Part shown: one piece after another, positions 16,768 through 24,882 of the stretch
How positions within the stretch are numbered: the stretch's first letter is position 1
Layout of the letters: each line of letters starts with the position of its first letter
Source of the DNA: an uncultured Clostridia bacterium
GTDB taxonomy: Bacteria; Bacillota; Clostridia; Oscillospirales; Acutalibacteraceae
Direction: 5' to 3'
NCBI GenBank assembly: GCA_937920235.1
Contig: CALGUK010000010.1
Span: forward strand, 17,349-81,348
Length of the DNA stretch: 64,000 nucleotides
Program-made: the position numbers and the translations under genes
The notes under the pieces: model-generated
Seen by the model: the letters and a program-made list of their open reading frames with translations, nothing else
Databases searched by the model: none
What the model was told of the DNA's origin: nothing

Positions 16768-17040
16768 CGATATTAAAACGCATAGATGAAGAGAGTAAGT
16801 CGGATAAGTATTTCTGACAGAGAGTTGTGCCGCGGCTGAAAGCACAACAGAAAAATGTCTGACCGAAGTTCACTTCGGAGCGGTGCCGTTGAAACATCAG
16901 TAGGCGGCAACGGATTATTCCCGTTACAGAATATGAAAGTGTTTGCTTTTAAGTTGGATAAAACTTGAAATTTGCAAAAATTTGGGTGGTACCGCGGATT
17001 TTATTCGTCCCTTGTAATAAATACAAGGGATTTTTTATTT
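16768..17040 (+). promoter_or_regulatory. T-box riboswitch, tRNA-Phe responsive
   Basis: The leader between promoter and pheS has the T-box layout. Stem I begins with GATGAAGAGAGTAAG and includes an AGAGAG motif (around 16822). The likely specifier triplet TTC at 16869-16871 (Phe) is followed by A. The conserved T-box sequence GGGTGGTACCGCGG lies at 16984-16997, and an intrinsic terminator ends the leader. Uncharged tRNA-Phe should pair with the specifier and the T-box UGGU to form the antiterminator. The exact specifier position is inferred from the downstream gene. Confidence 0.93.
17008..17036 (+). terminator. T-box leader terminator
   Basis: TCCCTTGT (17008-17015) pairs with ACAAGGGA (17023-17030) and is followed by TTTTTT. 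It is the regulated attenuator of pheST. Confidence 0.92.
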
Positions 17041-17069
17041 TTATATTTCCATAAAGCGAGGAAGATACA

Positions 17070-18125
17070 ATGAGAGAAAAACTTGAAGCTATCCGTGTTA
17101 AAGCGGAGGCAGAGCTCAGCACTTTTACAGAACAGAGCCAGCTTGAAAACTTCAGAGTTCAGGTTCTCGGCAAAAAAGGCGAGCTTACCGCATTGCTTAA
17201 AATGATGGGCAAGCTTTCTGCCGAGGAAAGACCGATTATGGGTCAGGTGGCAAACGAAGTAAGAGCTTTTATTGAAGAAAAAATTTCAGAAAAGAGTAAA
17301 GAACTCAAGGAGCTTGAGCTGAAAAAGGAAATTGAATCAATGCCTGTATTCGATATTTCCGTTCCGGCAGATTTAAGCCGCGGCTCATATCATCCGATTA
17401 CACTTGTTCAGCGCCAGTGTGAAAATGTGTTCAGATCAATGGGCTTTAACGTAGAGGATTACAGTGAGGTTGTTACCGACTATGAGTGCTTTGAAGCGCT
17501 TAACATTCCCAAGGATCATCCCGCACGCGATATGCAGGACACCTATTATCTTGAAAACGGTCAGTTGCTCAAATCTCATACTTCTGCGGCACAGAACGCT
17601 ATTTATAAAAAGTATAAGGATGCGCTCATCAATGACGGCGTGCCGATAAAGGCTATTTTCCCGGGACGTTGTTTCAGAAACGAGGCTACGGATGCCTGCC
17701 ATGAAAACACATTCTTCCAGATGGAAGGCGTTATGGTTGATAAGGACATCTCAATTTCAAACCTTATTTACTTTATGAAGACAATGCTTTCTGAGGTTTT
17801 CCGGAAGGATATTAAGGTAAGACTCCGTCCGGGCTTCTTCCCGTTTGTTGAGCCGGGATTTGAGCTTGATATAAGTTGCCTTATCTGTGGCGGTGAGGGT
17901 TGCCCCTCGTGTAAGCACAGCGGTTGGCTTGAACTTTGTCCTTGCGGTATGATTCATCCTGAGGTTCTTAAAGCAGGCGGAATTGATCCTGAGAAATACA
18001 CGGGATTTGCATTCGGCCTGGGACTTACAAGACTTGCAATGATGACATACGGTATTAAAGATATCCGTGACCTTAACAGCGGCAGCCTTAAGGTGCTCAC
18101 ACAGTTTACAGACGACAGAAATTAA
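17070..18125 (+). CDS. pheS: phenylalanine-tRNA ligase alpha subunit
   Basis: This 351-residue subunit carries the catalytic core of the alpha2-beta2 enzyme that charges tRNA-Phe. The N-terminal coiled coil (1-85) binds tRNA; class II motif 1 is around HPITLVQRQ (115-123), motif 2 is FPGRCFRNEATDACHE (about 198-213), and motif 3 is GFAFGLGLTRLAMMTYGI (about 312-329). A zinc-ribbon-like cysteine cluster (CLICGGEGCPSCKHSGW, about 270-286) is present, as seen in many clostridial PheS. It is expressed behind a T-box and lies 18 bases before pheT. Confidence 0.97.
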   Translation: MREKLEAIRVKAEAELSTFTEQSQLENFRVQVLGKKGELTALLKMMGKLSAEERPIMGQVANEVRAFIEEKISEKSKELKELELKKEIESMPVFDISVPADLSRGSYHPITLVQRQCENVFRSMGFNVEDYSEVVTDYECFEALNIPKDHPARDMQDTYYLENGQLLKSHTSAAQNAIYKKYKDALINDGVPIKAIFPGRCFRNEATDACHENTFFQMEGVMVDKDISISNLIYFMKTMLSEVFRKDIKVRLRPGFFPFVEPGFELDISCLICGGEGCPSCKHSGWLELCPCGMIHPEVLKAGGIDPEKYTGFAFGLGLTRLAMMTYGIKDIRDLNSGSLKVLTQFTDDRN

Positions 18126-18143
18126 GGAAGGAGGGCAAACATT

Positions 18144-20504
18144 ATGTTTTTATCAATGAATTGGATTAGTGATTTTGTCGATCTCTCAGGTCTTGATAAG
18201 CTTGATTTGATTCACCGCTTCTCGCTTTCAACAGCAGAGGTGGAAAATGAAATTTTCTTCAAGGGCTCTGACATCAGCGGCATTGTTGTTGCTGAAATCA
18301 AAGAGGTTGCAGATCATCCGAAATCAGAAAAATTACATCTTTTAAAGGTTGATATAGGTGAAGCAGAGCTTGTAGATGTTGTTTGCGGTGCACCCAATGT
18401 GCGTGTCGGTATGAAAACGGCATTTGCCAAGGTCGGTGCTAAAATCGGTGAGATTGAAATTGCCCCCCGTCCGCTTGCAGGATATATGTCAAACGGTATG
18501 TGCTGCTCTGAAAAAGAAATCGGTATCAGCGACGATAACTCCGGCATTATGGATATTGTTGACGAGGTTGCAAACGGTACCGACATCAAAGAGCTTTATG
18601 AGGTTGATGACATAATATTTGAGGTTGATAATAAATCTCTTACAAACCGTCCTGATTTATGGGGGCATTACGGTATTGCGCGTGAATTTGCAGCCCTGGC
18701 AGGCAGAGAACTGAAGCCGCTTGATGTGACAGACTTGAAACAATATGACAATCTTCCTAAAATTGATATGAAGATTGAAGATCCGCTTTGCCAGCGCTAT
18801 TCCTGCTTGCAGGTGGAGAATATTCACACAAATGTAAGCCCCGTTAATATGAGAATCCGTCTTTATTATTGCGGAATGAGAGCCATCAATTTTCTGGCAG
18901 ACCTCACAAACTATCTTATGCTTGAAATGGGACAGCCAATGCACGCTTTTGATTCACGAAAGGTTGAAAAAATCAGAATCAAGAGATTTGACAAGCCTTT
19001 CACTTTCCGTACTCTTGACGGTGTTGACCGCAATATCGATGAAAATACTCTTATGATTTGCAACGGTGACAAGCCAGTTGCCATTGCAGGTATTATGGGC
19101 GGTCTTGACTCGGAAATCGTTGAGGATACAACAACTCTTACTCTTGAATCCGCGACATTCAATGCGGCATCAACAAGAAAATCAACGGTTCGTCTTGCAC
19201 ACAGAACAGATGCTTCAATGAGATATGAAAAATGTCTGGATCCTGAAATGACGGTGCCTGCTATCGCAAGATTTGTGAAGTTGCTGACGGATACCGACAA
19301 AGATGCAAAGGTTGTTTCTTCACTTACCGACGAGTATGCATTCAGATACCCTGAGGTAAAGCTTGACTTTGACAAAGCTTTTATTGACAAATATACAGGT
19401 ATTGACATCCCGTGCAATACAATTGCGGAAACACTCGTTTCTCTCGGATTCGGTTGCGAGCAGAACGGCGACAGCTTCAGCGTAACTGTTCCGAGCTGGA
19501 GAGCGACAAAGGATGTTACCATTAAGGCGGATATTGTTGAAGAAATCACAAGAATTTACGGATATGATAACTTCGATATTCATACCGCAGAAACTCCGCT
19601 TTATCCTGTCCGCGAAGCTGTTGAAAAAAGTGTTGAGAACAGAATCAAGGATATTTTGGTTCACCGCTATTCACTTCATGAGCTTCATTCATATGTATGG
19701 GCATATACGGATGAATATAAGGCGCTGGAAATCCCCGTTGAAGAAAACATCAGACTTATTGATGCCACAAACCCGAATATTGAGACAATCCGTAAGTCAA
19801 TTATTCCGACACAGCTCTGTCAGGTTAAGACAAATGTGAACTTCTCATCAGATTTCGGTGTGTTTGAAATCGGCAAGGTTGTAAACGGTCTCAAGGAAGA
19901 CAGACTCTGCGACGAGCAGAAAAAACTTTGCATTACACTTTTCAGCAAGACAAAGTCTCTTGAAGCTCTCTATGTTGAACTTTCAACAATGCTTTCGGTT
20001 CTTGCCGATAACATTAAGCACAAAGCTCTTGTGTTTGCTCCTTGTGAGGCCACTCATGCTTATGAGCATCCGAGAAACCTCAATACCGTTTCCTGTAACG
20101 GTACGGTGCTTGGTGAAATCGGTATTGTGCATCCGACCGTTTCTAAGAAAATCGATAAAAAGGCAGCAATCGTCTTTGCGGAAATCGATGTTACTAAATT
20201 GGCAGATATTGAAGACGCAGGTATTCACTATGAAGAGCCTTCTCGTTTCCCTGCAATCGATGTTGACCTTTCATTTGTGACAGAAACCTTTGCACCTGTG
20301 GGCAAGGCAATTGAAAATGCAAATTGTGAGCTTATCAAGAATGTTCAGGTTACTGATACCTACCGCGATGAAAACGGCAAATCAATAACCGTAAGACTTA
20401 CCTTCTCTCATCCGGAGAAAACCCTTACAAGAGAAGAAGTTATGGAGGTTGCAAACGGTATTATTGAGGCTCTTGCAAAAGAGAATATAGCACTTAAATC
20501 ATAA
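18144..20504 (+). CDS. pheT: phenylalanine-tRNA ligase beta subunit
   Basis: PheT (786 residues) provides the tRNA-binding and editing parts of the enzyme. Visible regions: EMAP-like tRNA-binding domain (40-150), B3/B4 editing domain (200-390, with LTNYLMLEMGQPMHAFD), B5 domain (400-470), a catalytic-like core (480-680) and the C-terminal ferredoxin-fold anticodon-binding domain (695-786, PSRFPAIDVDLSFV). The start follows AAGGAGGG. It is cotranscribed with pheS and followed by a clear terminator. Confidence 0.97.
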   Translation: MFLSMNWISDFVDLSGLDKLDLIHRFSLSTAEVENEIFFKGSDISGIVVAEIKEVADHPKSEKLHLLKVDIGEAELVDVVCGAPNVRVGMKTAFAKVGAKIGEIEIAPRPLAGYMSNGMCCSEKEIGISDDNSGIMDIVDEVANGTDIKELYEVDDIIFEVDNKSLTNRPDLWGHYGIAREFAALAGRELKPLDVTDLKQYDNLPKIDMKIEDPLCQRYSCLQVENIHTNVSPVNMRIRLYYCGMRAINFLADLTNYLMLEMGQPMHAFDSRKVEKIRIKRFDKPFTFRTLDGVDRNIDENTLMICNGDKPVAIAGIMGGLDSEIVEDTTTLTLESATFNAASTRKSTVRLAHRTDASMRYEKCLDPEMTVPAIARFVKLLTDTDKDAKVVSSLTDEYAFRYPEVKLDFDKAFIDKYTGIDIPCNTIAETLVSLGFGCEQNGDSFSVTVPSWRATKDVTIKADIVEEITRIYGYDNFDIHTAETPLYPVREAVEKSVENRIKDILVHRYSLHELHSYVWAYTDEYKALEIPVEENIRLIDATNPNIETIRKSIIPTQLCQVKTNVNFSSDFGVFEIGKVVNGLKEDRLCDEQKKLCITLFSKTKSLEALYVELSTMLSVLADNIKHKALVFAPCEATHAYEHPRNLNTVSCNGTVLGEIGIVHPTVSKKIDKKAAIVFAEIDVTKLADIEDAGIHYEEPSRFPAIDVDLSFVTETFAPVGKAIENANCELIKNVQVTDTYRDENGKSITVRLTFSHPEKTLTREEVMEVANGIIEALAKENIALKS

Positions 20505-20520
20505 TCAAATGACTAACTCT

Positions 20521-20554
20521 GAGGCGCATCCCGTAAGGAACTGCGCCTCTTTTG
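20521..20554 (+). terminator. pheST terminator
   Basis: GAGGCGCA (20521-20528) pairs with TGCGCCTC (20542-20549), followed by TTTTG. Confidence 0.85.
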
Positions 20555-20615
20555 TGTCCGTTTTTCTTTCGGCAGACAGTTGTATTTTCCATTTTGTTTT
20601 TTTGATAAATTCCTA

Positions 20616-20644
20616 TTGTAATTTCACGACAATTTGTGTATAAT
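20616..20644 (+). promoter_or_regulatory. ireB promoter
   Basis: TTGTAA (20616-20621), 17 bases, then TATAAT (20639-20644) preceded by TGTG. Confidence 0.7.
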
Positions 20645-20674
20645 ATATTTGATTATTATTACGGAGGTGGCGTA

Positions 20675-20935
20675 ATGCTTGATCCTAACAAGACAATTCA
20701 GTTTTCATTAAAGGATGAGCGGGAAGAAACAACCCGTCAGATTCTTGTGACAGTTTATGATGCTCTGGTTGAAAAAGGCTATAATCCCATCAATCAGATA
20801 GTCGGATATATCCTTTCCGAAGATCCTACTTATATTACAACTCATAATAACGCAAGAAGCCTTATCCGCCGCCTTGACAGAGATGAACTTTTGCAGGACC
20901 TTGTAAAAGAATATCTCAAAAACTCTAAAAAGTAA
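20675..20935 (+). CDS. ireB: IreB family regulatory phosphoprotein (UPF0297)
   Basis: This 86-residue protein matches the IreB/UPF0297 family, a small helical dimer that in Enterococcus faecalis is phosphorylated by the PASTA kinase IreK and modulates cell-wall stress tolerance. The signature run is visible: GYNPINQIVGYILSEDPTYI followed by NARSLIRRLDRDELL. Of the two N-terminal threonines phosphorylated in E. faecalis, only the second appears conserved (Thr7 in NKTIQF; position 4 is Pro). I start at ATG 20675, with GGAGG at 20663-20667; an upstream in-frame ATG at 20636 falls in the -10 region. In most Clostridia the next gene is ruvX, but here it is an unrelated 95-residue protein. Confidence 0.93.
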   Translation: MLDPNKTIQFSLKDEREETTRQILVTVYDALVEKGYNPINQIVGYILSEDPTYITTHNNARSLIRRLDRDELLQDLVKEYLKNSKK

Positions 20936-20948
20936 TTGAGGTGTTATA

Positions 20949-21236
20949 ATGGCAGAAAAAAATGAGATGCTCACTTATAAAGGTAAGCCGTTGGTAAGAT
21001 GCGGAAATACTCTTTACTACGGATTTCCGAGTGAGCAGTACGTAATTATGATGCAGATTCTCGCAACAAAACCTGTCGGTGAGGTTGAAGTGGCTTCAAA
21101 GGTTTCAATTCAGTTGCTCAATACCGATCCCGATGTAAGTCCGAGAGAGAGAATCGTCAAATCAAGCGAAAAGAAGGGACTTTACGCAGCTCTTGATATT
21201 GCGGAGGTCTGGTTAACAAGAGCGTTGGCTAACTGA
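20949..21236 (+). CDS. conserved-looking small protein of unknown function
   Basis: I do not recognise this 95-residue protein. It starts at ATG 20949 behind GAGGTG, 13 bases after ireB, so it is cotranscribed. It looks soluble, with no signal peptide or membrane helix. A basic N-terminal beta region (YKGKPLVRCGNTLYYGFPSEQYVIM) leads into a mostly helical second half containing DPDVSPRERIV and a helix LYAALDIAEVWLTRAL. Position 18 is a lone cysteine. Its place right after ireB, where ruvX usually sits, suggests a link to the same envelope or division regulon, but nothing in the protein proves it. Confidence 0.75.
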   Translation: MAEKNEMLTYKGKPLVRCGNTLYYGFPSEQYVIMMQILATKPVGEVEVASKVSIQLLNTDPDVSPRERIVKSSEKKGLYAALDIAEVWLTRALAN

Positions 21237-21247
21237 TTATCAGAACG

Positions 21248-21281
21248 GAGGATGGAAGGGATGCTTTCATCCTCATTTTTT
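21248..21281 (+). terminator. terminator after the ireB gene pair
   Basis: GAGGATGGAAG (21248-21258) pairs with CTTTCATCCTC (21264-21274), one G:U, followed by ATTTTTT. Confidence 0.88.
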
Positions 21282-21310
21282 AAGACAAACATTATTTAAG
21301 GAGACAGGAT

Positions 21311-21862
21311 ATGTATTATACAATGAATATTGCAGGCTGTGAGAGGAATCTGCCCCTTTGTCAGCTTAATGATGAGTTGATGATTGCGGGCTTTGTAATC
21401 TTCGGCGATCCGGAAATCACTACTGCCTGTGCAAAGGAATTGCTTGCAAAAGCCCCCGAATATGATTACATAATCACGGCAGAGGCAAAGGGAATTCCTC
21501 TTGCTCACGAAATGGCAAGGCTTCAGGGTAACCAAAAATATTTTGTCGCCCGAAAAAAGCCTAAGCTTTATATGTCGGGAGTTTTTGAATCAACGGTCAA
21601 TTCGATTACAACCGAGGGTGAGCAAAAGCTTTATCTTGACACGGCAGATGCCGAGATTATGAAGGGTAAAAGAATTCTTATTGTGGATGATGTTGTGTCT
21701 TTAGGGCAGTCACTTGCCGCTGTTGAAAAGCTCGTTAATGATGCAGGCGGAATAATTTGCGGAAAAATGTTTATTCTGGCTGAGGGCGACGCAGCGAAGC
21801 GAGACGATATTATTTTCCTTGAGGAGTTACCGTTGTTTAAAAAGGATGGGTCAAAAATCTGA
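21311..21862 (+). CDS. phosphoribosyltransferase, adenine/xanthine PRT-like
   Basis: This 183-residue protein carries the PRPP-binding motif ILIVDDVVSLGQSL (about residues 121-134) and an APRT/Xpt-like core: YDYIITAEAKGIPLAHEMA (about 54-72) and YFVARKKPKLYM (about 77-88). It should transfer a purine base to PRPP in the cytoplasm, a salvage reaction, but the substrate (adenine, xanthine or other) is not certain. The ATG follows AAGGAGACAGGAT. The gene ends 16 bases before a membrane protein gene, so the two probably share a transcript. Confidence 0.82.
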   Translation: MYYTMNIAGCERNLPLCQLNDELMIAGFVIFGDPEITTACAKELLAKAPEYDYIITAEAKGIPLAHEMARLQGNQKYFVARKKPKLYMSGVFESTVNSITTEGEQKLYLDTADAEIMKGKRILIVDDVVSLGQSLAAVEKLVNDAGGIICGKMFILAEGDAAKRDDIIFLEELPLFKKDGSKI

Positions 21863-21878
21863 CTCAGGGTGACGTGTT

Positions 21879-22643
21879 TTGAAAGAGAAAATAAATAATT
21901 ATTTTAAAAGACTTGTAGCTGTTCCTGCAAAATGGGAACTTGTCTGCTGGTGGTTATTCAGAATAATGATGATCATTGCCTTGATTGATTCAGCCTTCGG
22001 CCTCGGAATTGTGAAGGATAAGCCTGATGTTCAGCAGGTATTACAGACCGGGGCAAATCTGGCGGCAATGTTTATATGGGAGATTGGTCAGCTCTTTTCG
22101 AGAAAGAGATGGCCGAGATATATCCCCACATATATACAGGATATACTCATTCCGCTTGTGTGGGGTGCATCCTTCGGCGGTGCTTATCTCAACTGGTATT
22201 ACAGTATAAATTCGTGGGATATTATTCTTCACACGGTTCTCGGCGGATTTGCGGTCATAATGGGATATGAATTGGTTACCGCCATTCAGAAGCGTGACAA
22301 AAAGAGCGTACATATGAACGTCGCAGTGCTTTGTGCCCTAGGAATTTCTTTTTTAGGCTGTACATGTTGGGAAGTGTTCGAGTTTACTTTTGACCAGATT
22401 GCAGGAGGAGACTCGCAGCATTGGTCAAAGGCGCTTGCTGAGGAGGCGACGCTTCTTTACGGTAATCCTCATCTTGCCGCTCCCAATATAATCCCGGAGC
22501 TTGACCCGATGAGATATGCCCTTATAGATACTATGGAGGATACAATCTGTAATGTCGTGGGTGGCTTGCTCGTATATATAGGACTTCGCATAAAGCCGTA
22601 TAACCACATCGGCAAAAGAAATGTGAATATGATGTTTGAATAA
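21879..22643 (+). CDS. polytopic membrane protein of unknown function (DUF2238/YjdF-like)
   Basis: This 254-residue protein has about six membrane segments (residues roughly 22-42, 62-78, 92-112, 118-138, 150-170, 228-246). The stretch HTVLGGFAVIMGYELV, the WEVFEFTFDQ helix and an acidic ALIDTMEDTICNVVGGLL near the end resemble the DUF2238/YjdF group; this is a pattern impression only. The start is TTG at 21879 with AGGGTGA six bases upstream; no better ATG exists nearby. A transport or sensing role linked to the upstream phosphoribosyltransferase cannot be shown. Confidence 0.7.
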   Translation: MKEKINNYFKRLVAVPAKWELVCWWLFRIMMIIALIDSAFGLGIVKDKPDVQQVLQTGANLAAMFIWEIGQLFSRKRWPRYIPTYIQDILIPLVWGASFGGAYLNWYYSINSWDIILHTVLGGFAVIMGYELVTAIQKRDKKSVHMNVAVLCALGISFLGCTCWEVFEFTFDQIAGGDSQHWSKALAEEATLLYGNPHLAAPNIIPELDPMRYALIDTMEDTICNVVGGLLVYIGLRIKPYNHIGKRNVNMMFE

Positions 22644-22650
22644 AAAACAA

Positions 22651-22681
22651 ATGAGAGTGAAGATTATTCACTCTCATTTTT
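22651..22681. terminator. bidirectional terminator between convergent genes
   Basis: ATGAGAGTGAA (22651-22661) pairs with TTCACTCTCAT (22667-22677), with A-run before and T-run after. It serves the membrane gene on the plus strand and tcdA on the minus strand; on the minus side it overlaps the 3' end of tcdA. Confidence 0.9.
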
Positions 22682-23353
22682 TATAATATCCTTTATTGCC
22701 TCTCCGGCAATCATCAGCCCCGCAACACTCGGAACAAAGCTGATGCTTGCAGGTGTGCGTTCACCGTCTTTAATCGGTTTTTCTTCCGAATAGAGAACTT
22801 TCAGTTTTTTGACACCTGCGGCTTTCAGTTCTCGCCTCATAACGCGGCACAGGGGACAGGTGTCCGTTTTGTAAATGTCTGCAATCTTAAAGGCTGTCGG
22901 ATTCAGCTTGTTTCCCGTACCCATAGATGCAATAATCGGTATTCCCAATGACTGCGATTTTACGGCAAGGTCAATTTTTGCGGTTACGTTATCAATTGCA
23001 TCAATTATATAGTCGTATTGGGAAAGATTAAATTCATCTGAGTTTTCGGGTAGATACATTTTGACAACCGGTGTGACGCAACATTCGGGATTTATATCGA
23101 GAATGCGCTCTTTAGCAACATCGGCTTTGTTCTTACCGATAGTTGAATGAAGCGCATATAGCTGTCGGTTAATATTTGTTATGTCAACCGTATCCTTGTC
23201 AACAACCGTCATTTTACCGATACCGCAACGGGCAAGCGCTTCGGCGGTATAAGAACCGACTCCGCCGAGACCGAAGATTATTATATTAATGTTTTTCAGC
23301 TTTTCAAGACTTTCTTTTCCGATAAGTCGCTCGGTTCTTGAAAATTCAAGCAT
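22664..23353 (-). CDS. tcdA: tRNA threonylcarbamoyladenosine dehydratase TcdA
   Basis: This 229-residue E1-like enzyme belongs to the ThiF/MoeB/HesA fold. TcdA uses ATP to cyclise t6A to ct6A at position 37 of ANN-decoding tRNAs, such as tRNA-Lys. Visible: RTERLIGKESLEKL at the start, nucleotide loop FGLGGVGSYTAEALARCG (28-45), DxDxVDxxNxNRQ (DKDTVDITNINRQ, about 52-64), a DAIDN motif (about 118) and CPLCR (about 165). The length is shorter than E. coli TcdA (268) and typical for Firmicutes. It is transcribed from the palindromic divergent promoter shared with ychF. Confidence 0.9.
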   Translation of the reverse strand: MLEFSRTERLIGKESLEKLKNINIIIFGLGGVGSYTAEALARCGIGKMTVVDKDTVDITNINRQLYALHSTIGKNKADVAKERILDINPECCVTPVVKMYLPENSDEFNLSQYDYIIDAIDNVTAKIDLAVKSQSLGIPIIASMGTGNKLNPTAFKIADIYKTDTCPLCRVMRRELKAAGVKKLKVLYSEEKPIKDGERTPASISFVPSVAGLMIAGEAIKDIIKNESE

Positions 23354-23443
23354 AATGATGGAACCTCTTTCCGCCCCGTCACCAAGGGGATTTGTGAAGC
23401 GGATATCGGCATAAATGTCTCAGCCGTCTTCCGCATTTGTTAC

Positions 23444-23483
23444 ATTATACACTATTGAATTTTTTCCATCAATAGTGTATAAT
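23444..23483. promoter_or_regulatory. overlapping divergent promoters in a perfect 15-bp inverted repeat
   Basis: ATTATACACTATTGA (23444-23458) is an exact inverted repeat of TCAATAGTGTATAAT (23469-23483). Rightward promoter: TTGAAT (23455-23460), 17 bases, TATAAT (23478-23483), for ychF. Leftward promoter: TTGATG (read from 23472 to 23467), 17 bases, TATAAT (23449 to 23444), for tcdA. The two polymerase sites overlap almost fully, so only one can be occupied at a time. Confidence 0.85.
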
Positions 23484-23518
23484 ATTTTTTTGGAAATTTA
23501 TATTTTAAGGATGATATT

Positions 23519-24613
23519 ATGAAACTCGGTATCGTTGGTTTACCCAATGTCGGTAAAAGCACACTTTTTAATGCTATAACAAACGCAGGTGCTCAGTCTG
23601 CAAACTATGCTTTTTGCACAATTGAGCCCAATGTAGGCGTAGTTGCCGTACCCGATTACAGAATTGATAAGCTTGCGGAAATGTATAATCCTGCAAAAAT
23701 TACTCCTGCTACTATTGAATTTGTGGATATAGCCGGTCTTGTTAAGGGCGCTTCAAAGGGAGAGGGTCTCGGAAATAAATTCCTGTCCCATATCCGTGAG
23801 GTCGATGCGATTATTCATGTTGTTCGTTGCTTTGATAATGATGATATTATACACGTTGAGGGCAGTATCAATCCGCAGCGCGATATTGAAACCATCAACC
23901 TTGAGCTTATTCTTTCCGACCTGGAAATTCTTGACAGAAGAATAACAAAAAGCGAAAAAGAATTAAAGGGCGATAAATCGCTTCAGAAAGAGGTGGATTT
24001 TCTGAAGCGTCTGCGCTCAGAGCTTGAAAACGGCATTAATGCACGCGCAGTGGAAATGGATGATGATGAGAGAGAAATCCTTTCAACAATCGCACTTCTT
24101 TCATCAAAACCCGTGATATATGCATGCAATATGAGTGAAGAAGATTTTGCAAATGATATCAGAGAAAATGCACGGTATAAAGCGGTTTGCAGTCTTGCAG
24201 AAGCAGAGGGTGCCGAGTCTTTACCGATTTGTGCAGAGCTTGAAGCACAGATTGCGGAGCTCGATAAAGAGGAGAAGGAAATGTTCCTTGCAGATTTGGG
24301 AATAGAGCAGGGCGGTCTGGATCTTCTCATTCAGCGTTCATATAATCTTTTAGGACTTATATCATACCTTACGGCAGGTCAACCTGAGGTACGCGCATGG
24401 ACAATCAAGAAGGGCACAAAAGCACCTCAGGCTGCAGGTAAAATCCATACTGATTTTGAGCGTGGATTTATTCGTGCAGAGGTTATCCATTTTGACGACC
24501 TTATGGCATGCGGTACAATGCAGACGGCTAAGGAAAAAGGTCTTGTTCGTTCCGAAGGCAAGGAATATGTTATGAAGGACGGAGATATTGTTCTTTTCCG
24601 CTTCAACGTATGA
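23519..24613 (+). CDS. ychF: GTPase-family ATPase YchF
   Basis: YchF (364 residues) is an Obg-related P-loop protein that prefers ATP and associates with ribosomes. G1 is GLPNVGKST (residues 6-14), the G3 region is DIAGLVKGASKGEGLGNKFL (about 68-87), and the G4 position reads NMSEED (about 203) in place of NKxD, which explains ATP preference. A coiled helical insert (125-175) and a C-terminal TGS domain (280-364, with HTDFERGFIRAEVI) complete the family pattern. It starts at ATG 23519 behind AAGGATG. Confidence 0.96.
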   Translation: MKLGIVGLPNVGKSTLFNAITNAGAQSANYAFCTIEPNVGVVAVPDYRIDKLAEMYNPAKITPATIEFVDIAGLVKGASKGEGLGNKFLSHIREVDAIIHVVRCFDNDDIIHVEGSINPQRDIETINLELILSDLEILDRRITKSEKELKGDKSLQKEVDFLKRLRSELENGINARAVEMDDDEREILSTIALLSSKPVIYACNMSEEDFANDIRENARYKAVCSLAEAEGAESLPICAELEAQIAELDKEEKEMFLADLGIEQGGLDLLIQRSYNLLGLISYLTAGQPEVRAWTIKKGTKAPQAAGKIHTDFERGFIRAEVIHFDDLMACGTMQTAKEKGLVRSEGKEYVMKDGDIVLFRFNV

Positions 24614-24742
24614 TTTCAAACGAATAAAATTAAAGCGGAAACATCCTTTCGGCATATCTGCATAAGGCAGTATTTAAAGTAATGCACCAAACTGTGCCGA
24701 AATTAAGTTTGCCCAATTTATCACAACTTCACAAAAAATGCT

Positions 24743-24788
24743 ACCCGAAAAAGAATTGGTTTTGTTCTTCTTCGGGTGGTTTTGTCTT
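24743..24788. terminator. bidirectional terminator, copy A of a dispersed element
   Basis: ACCCGAA plus A-rich arm (24743-24755) pairs with TTCTTC plus TTCGGGT (24765-24777), about 13 pairs with one mismatch, followed by GGTTTTGTCTTAT; on the minus strand CATTTTTTG follows. A related element with the same tail lies at 49867-49908. The rest of 24614-24882 holds no gene that I can see. Confidence 0.8.
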
Positions 24789-24882
24789 ATAAATTAACAA
24801 GCAGAGGGTTTGTGCGGAAAATTCCGTCTGTCATACCGAAACATTTCCTTATTAGGTCTGTCAATCGTGGTGTTACCGTTTT

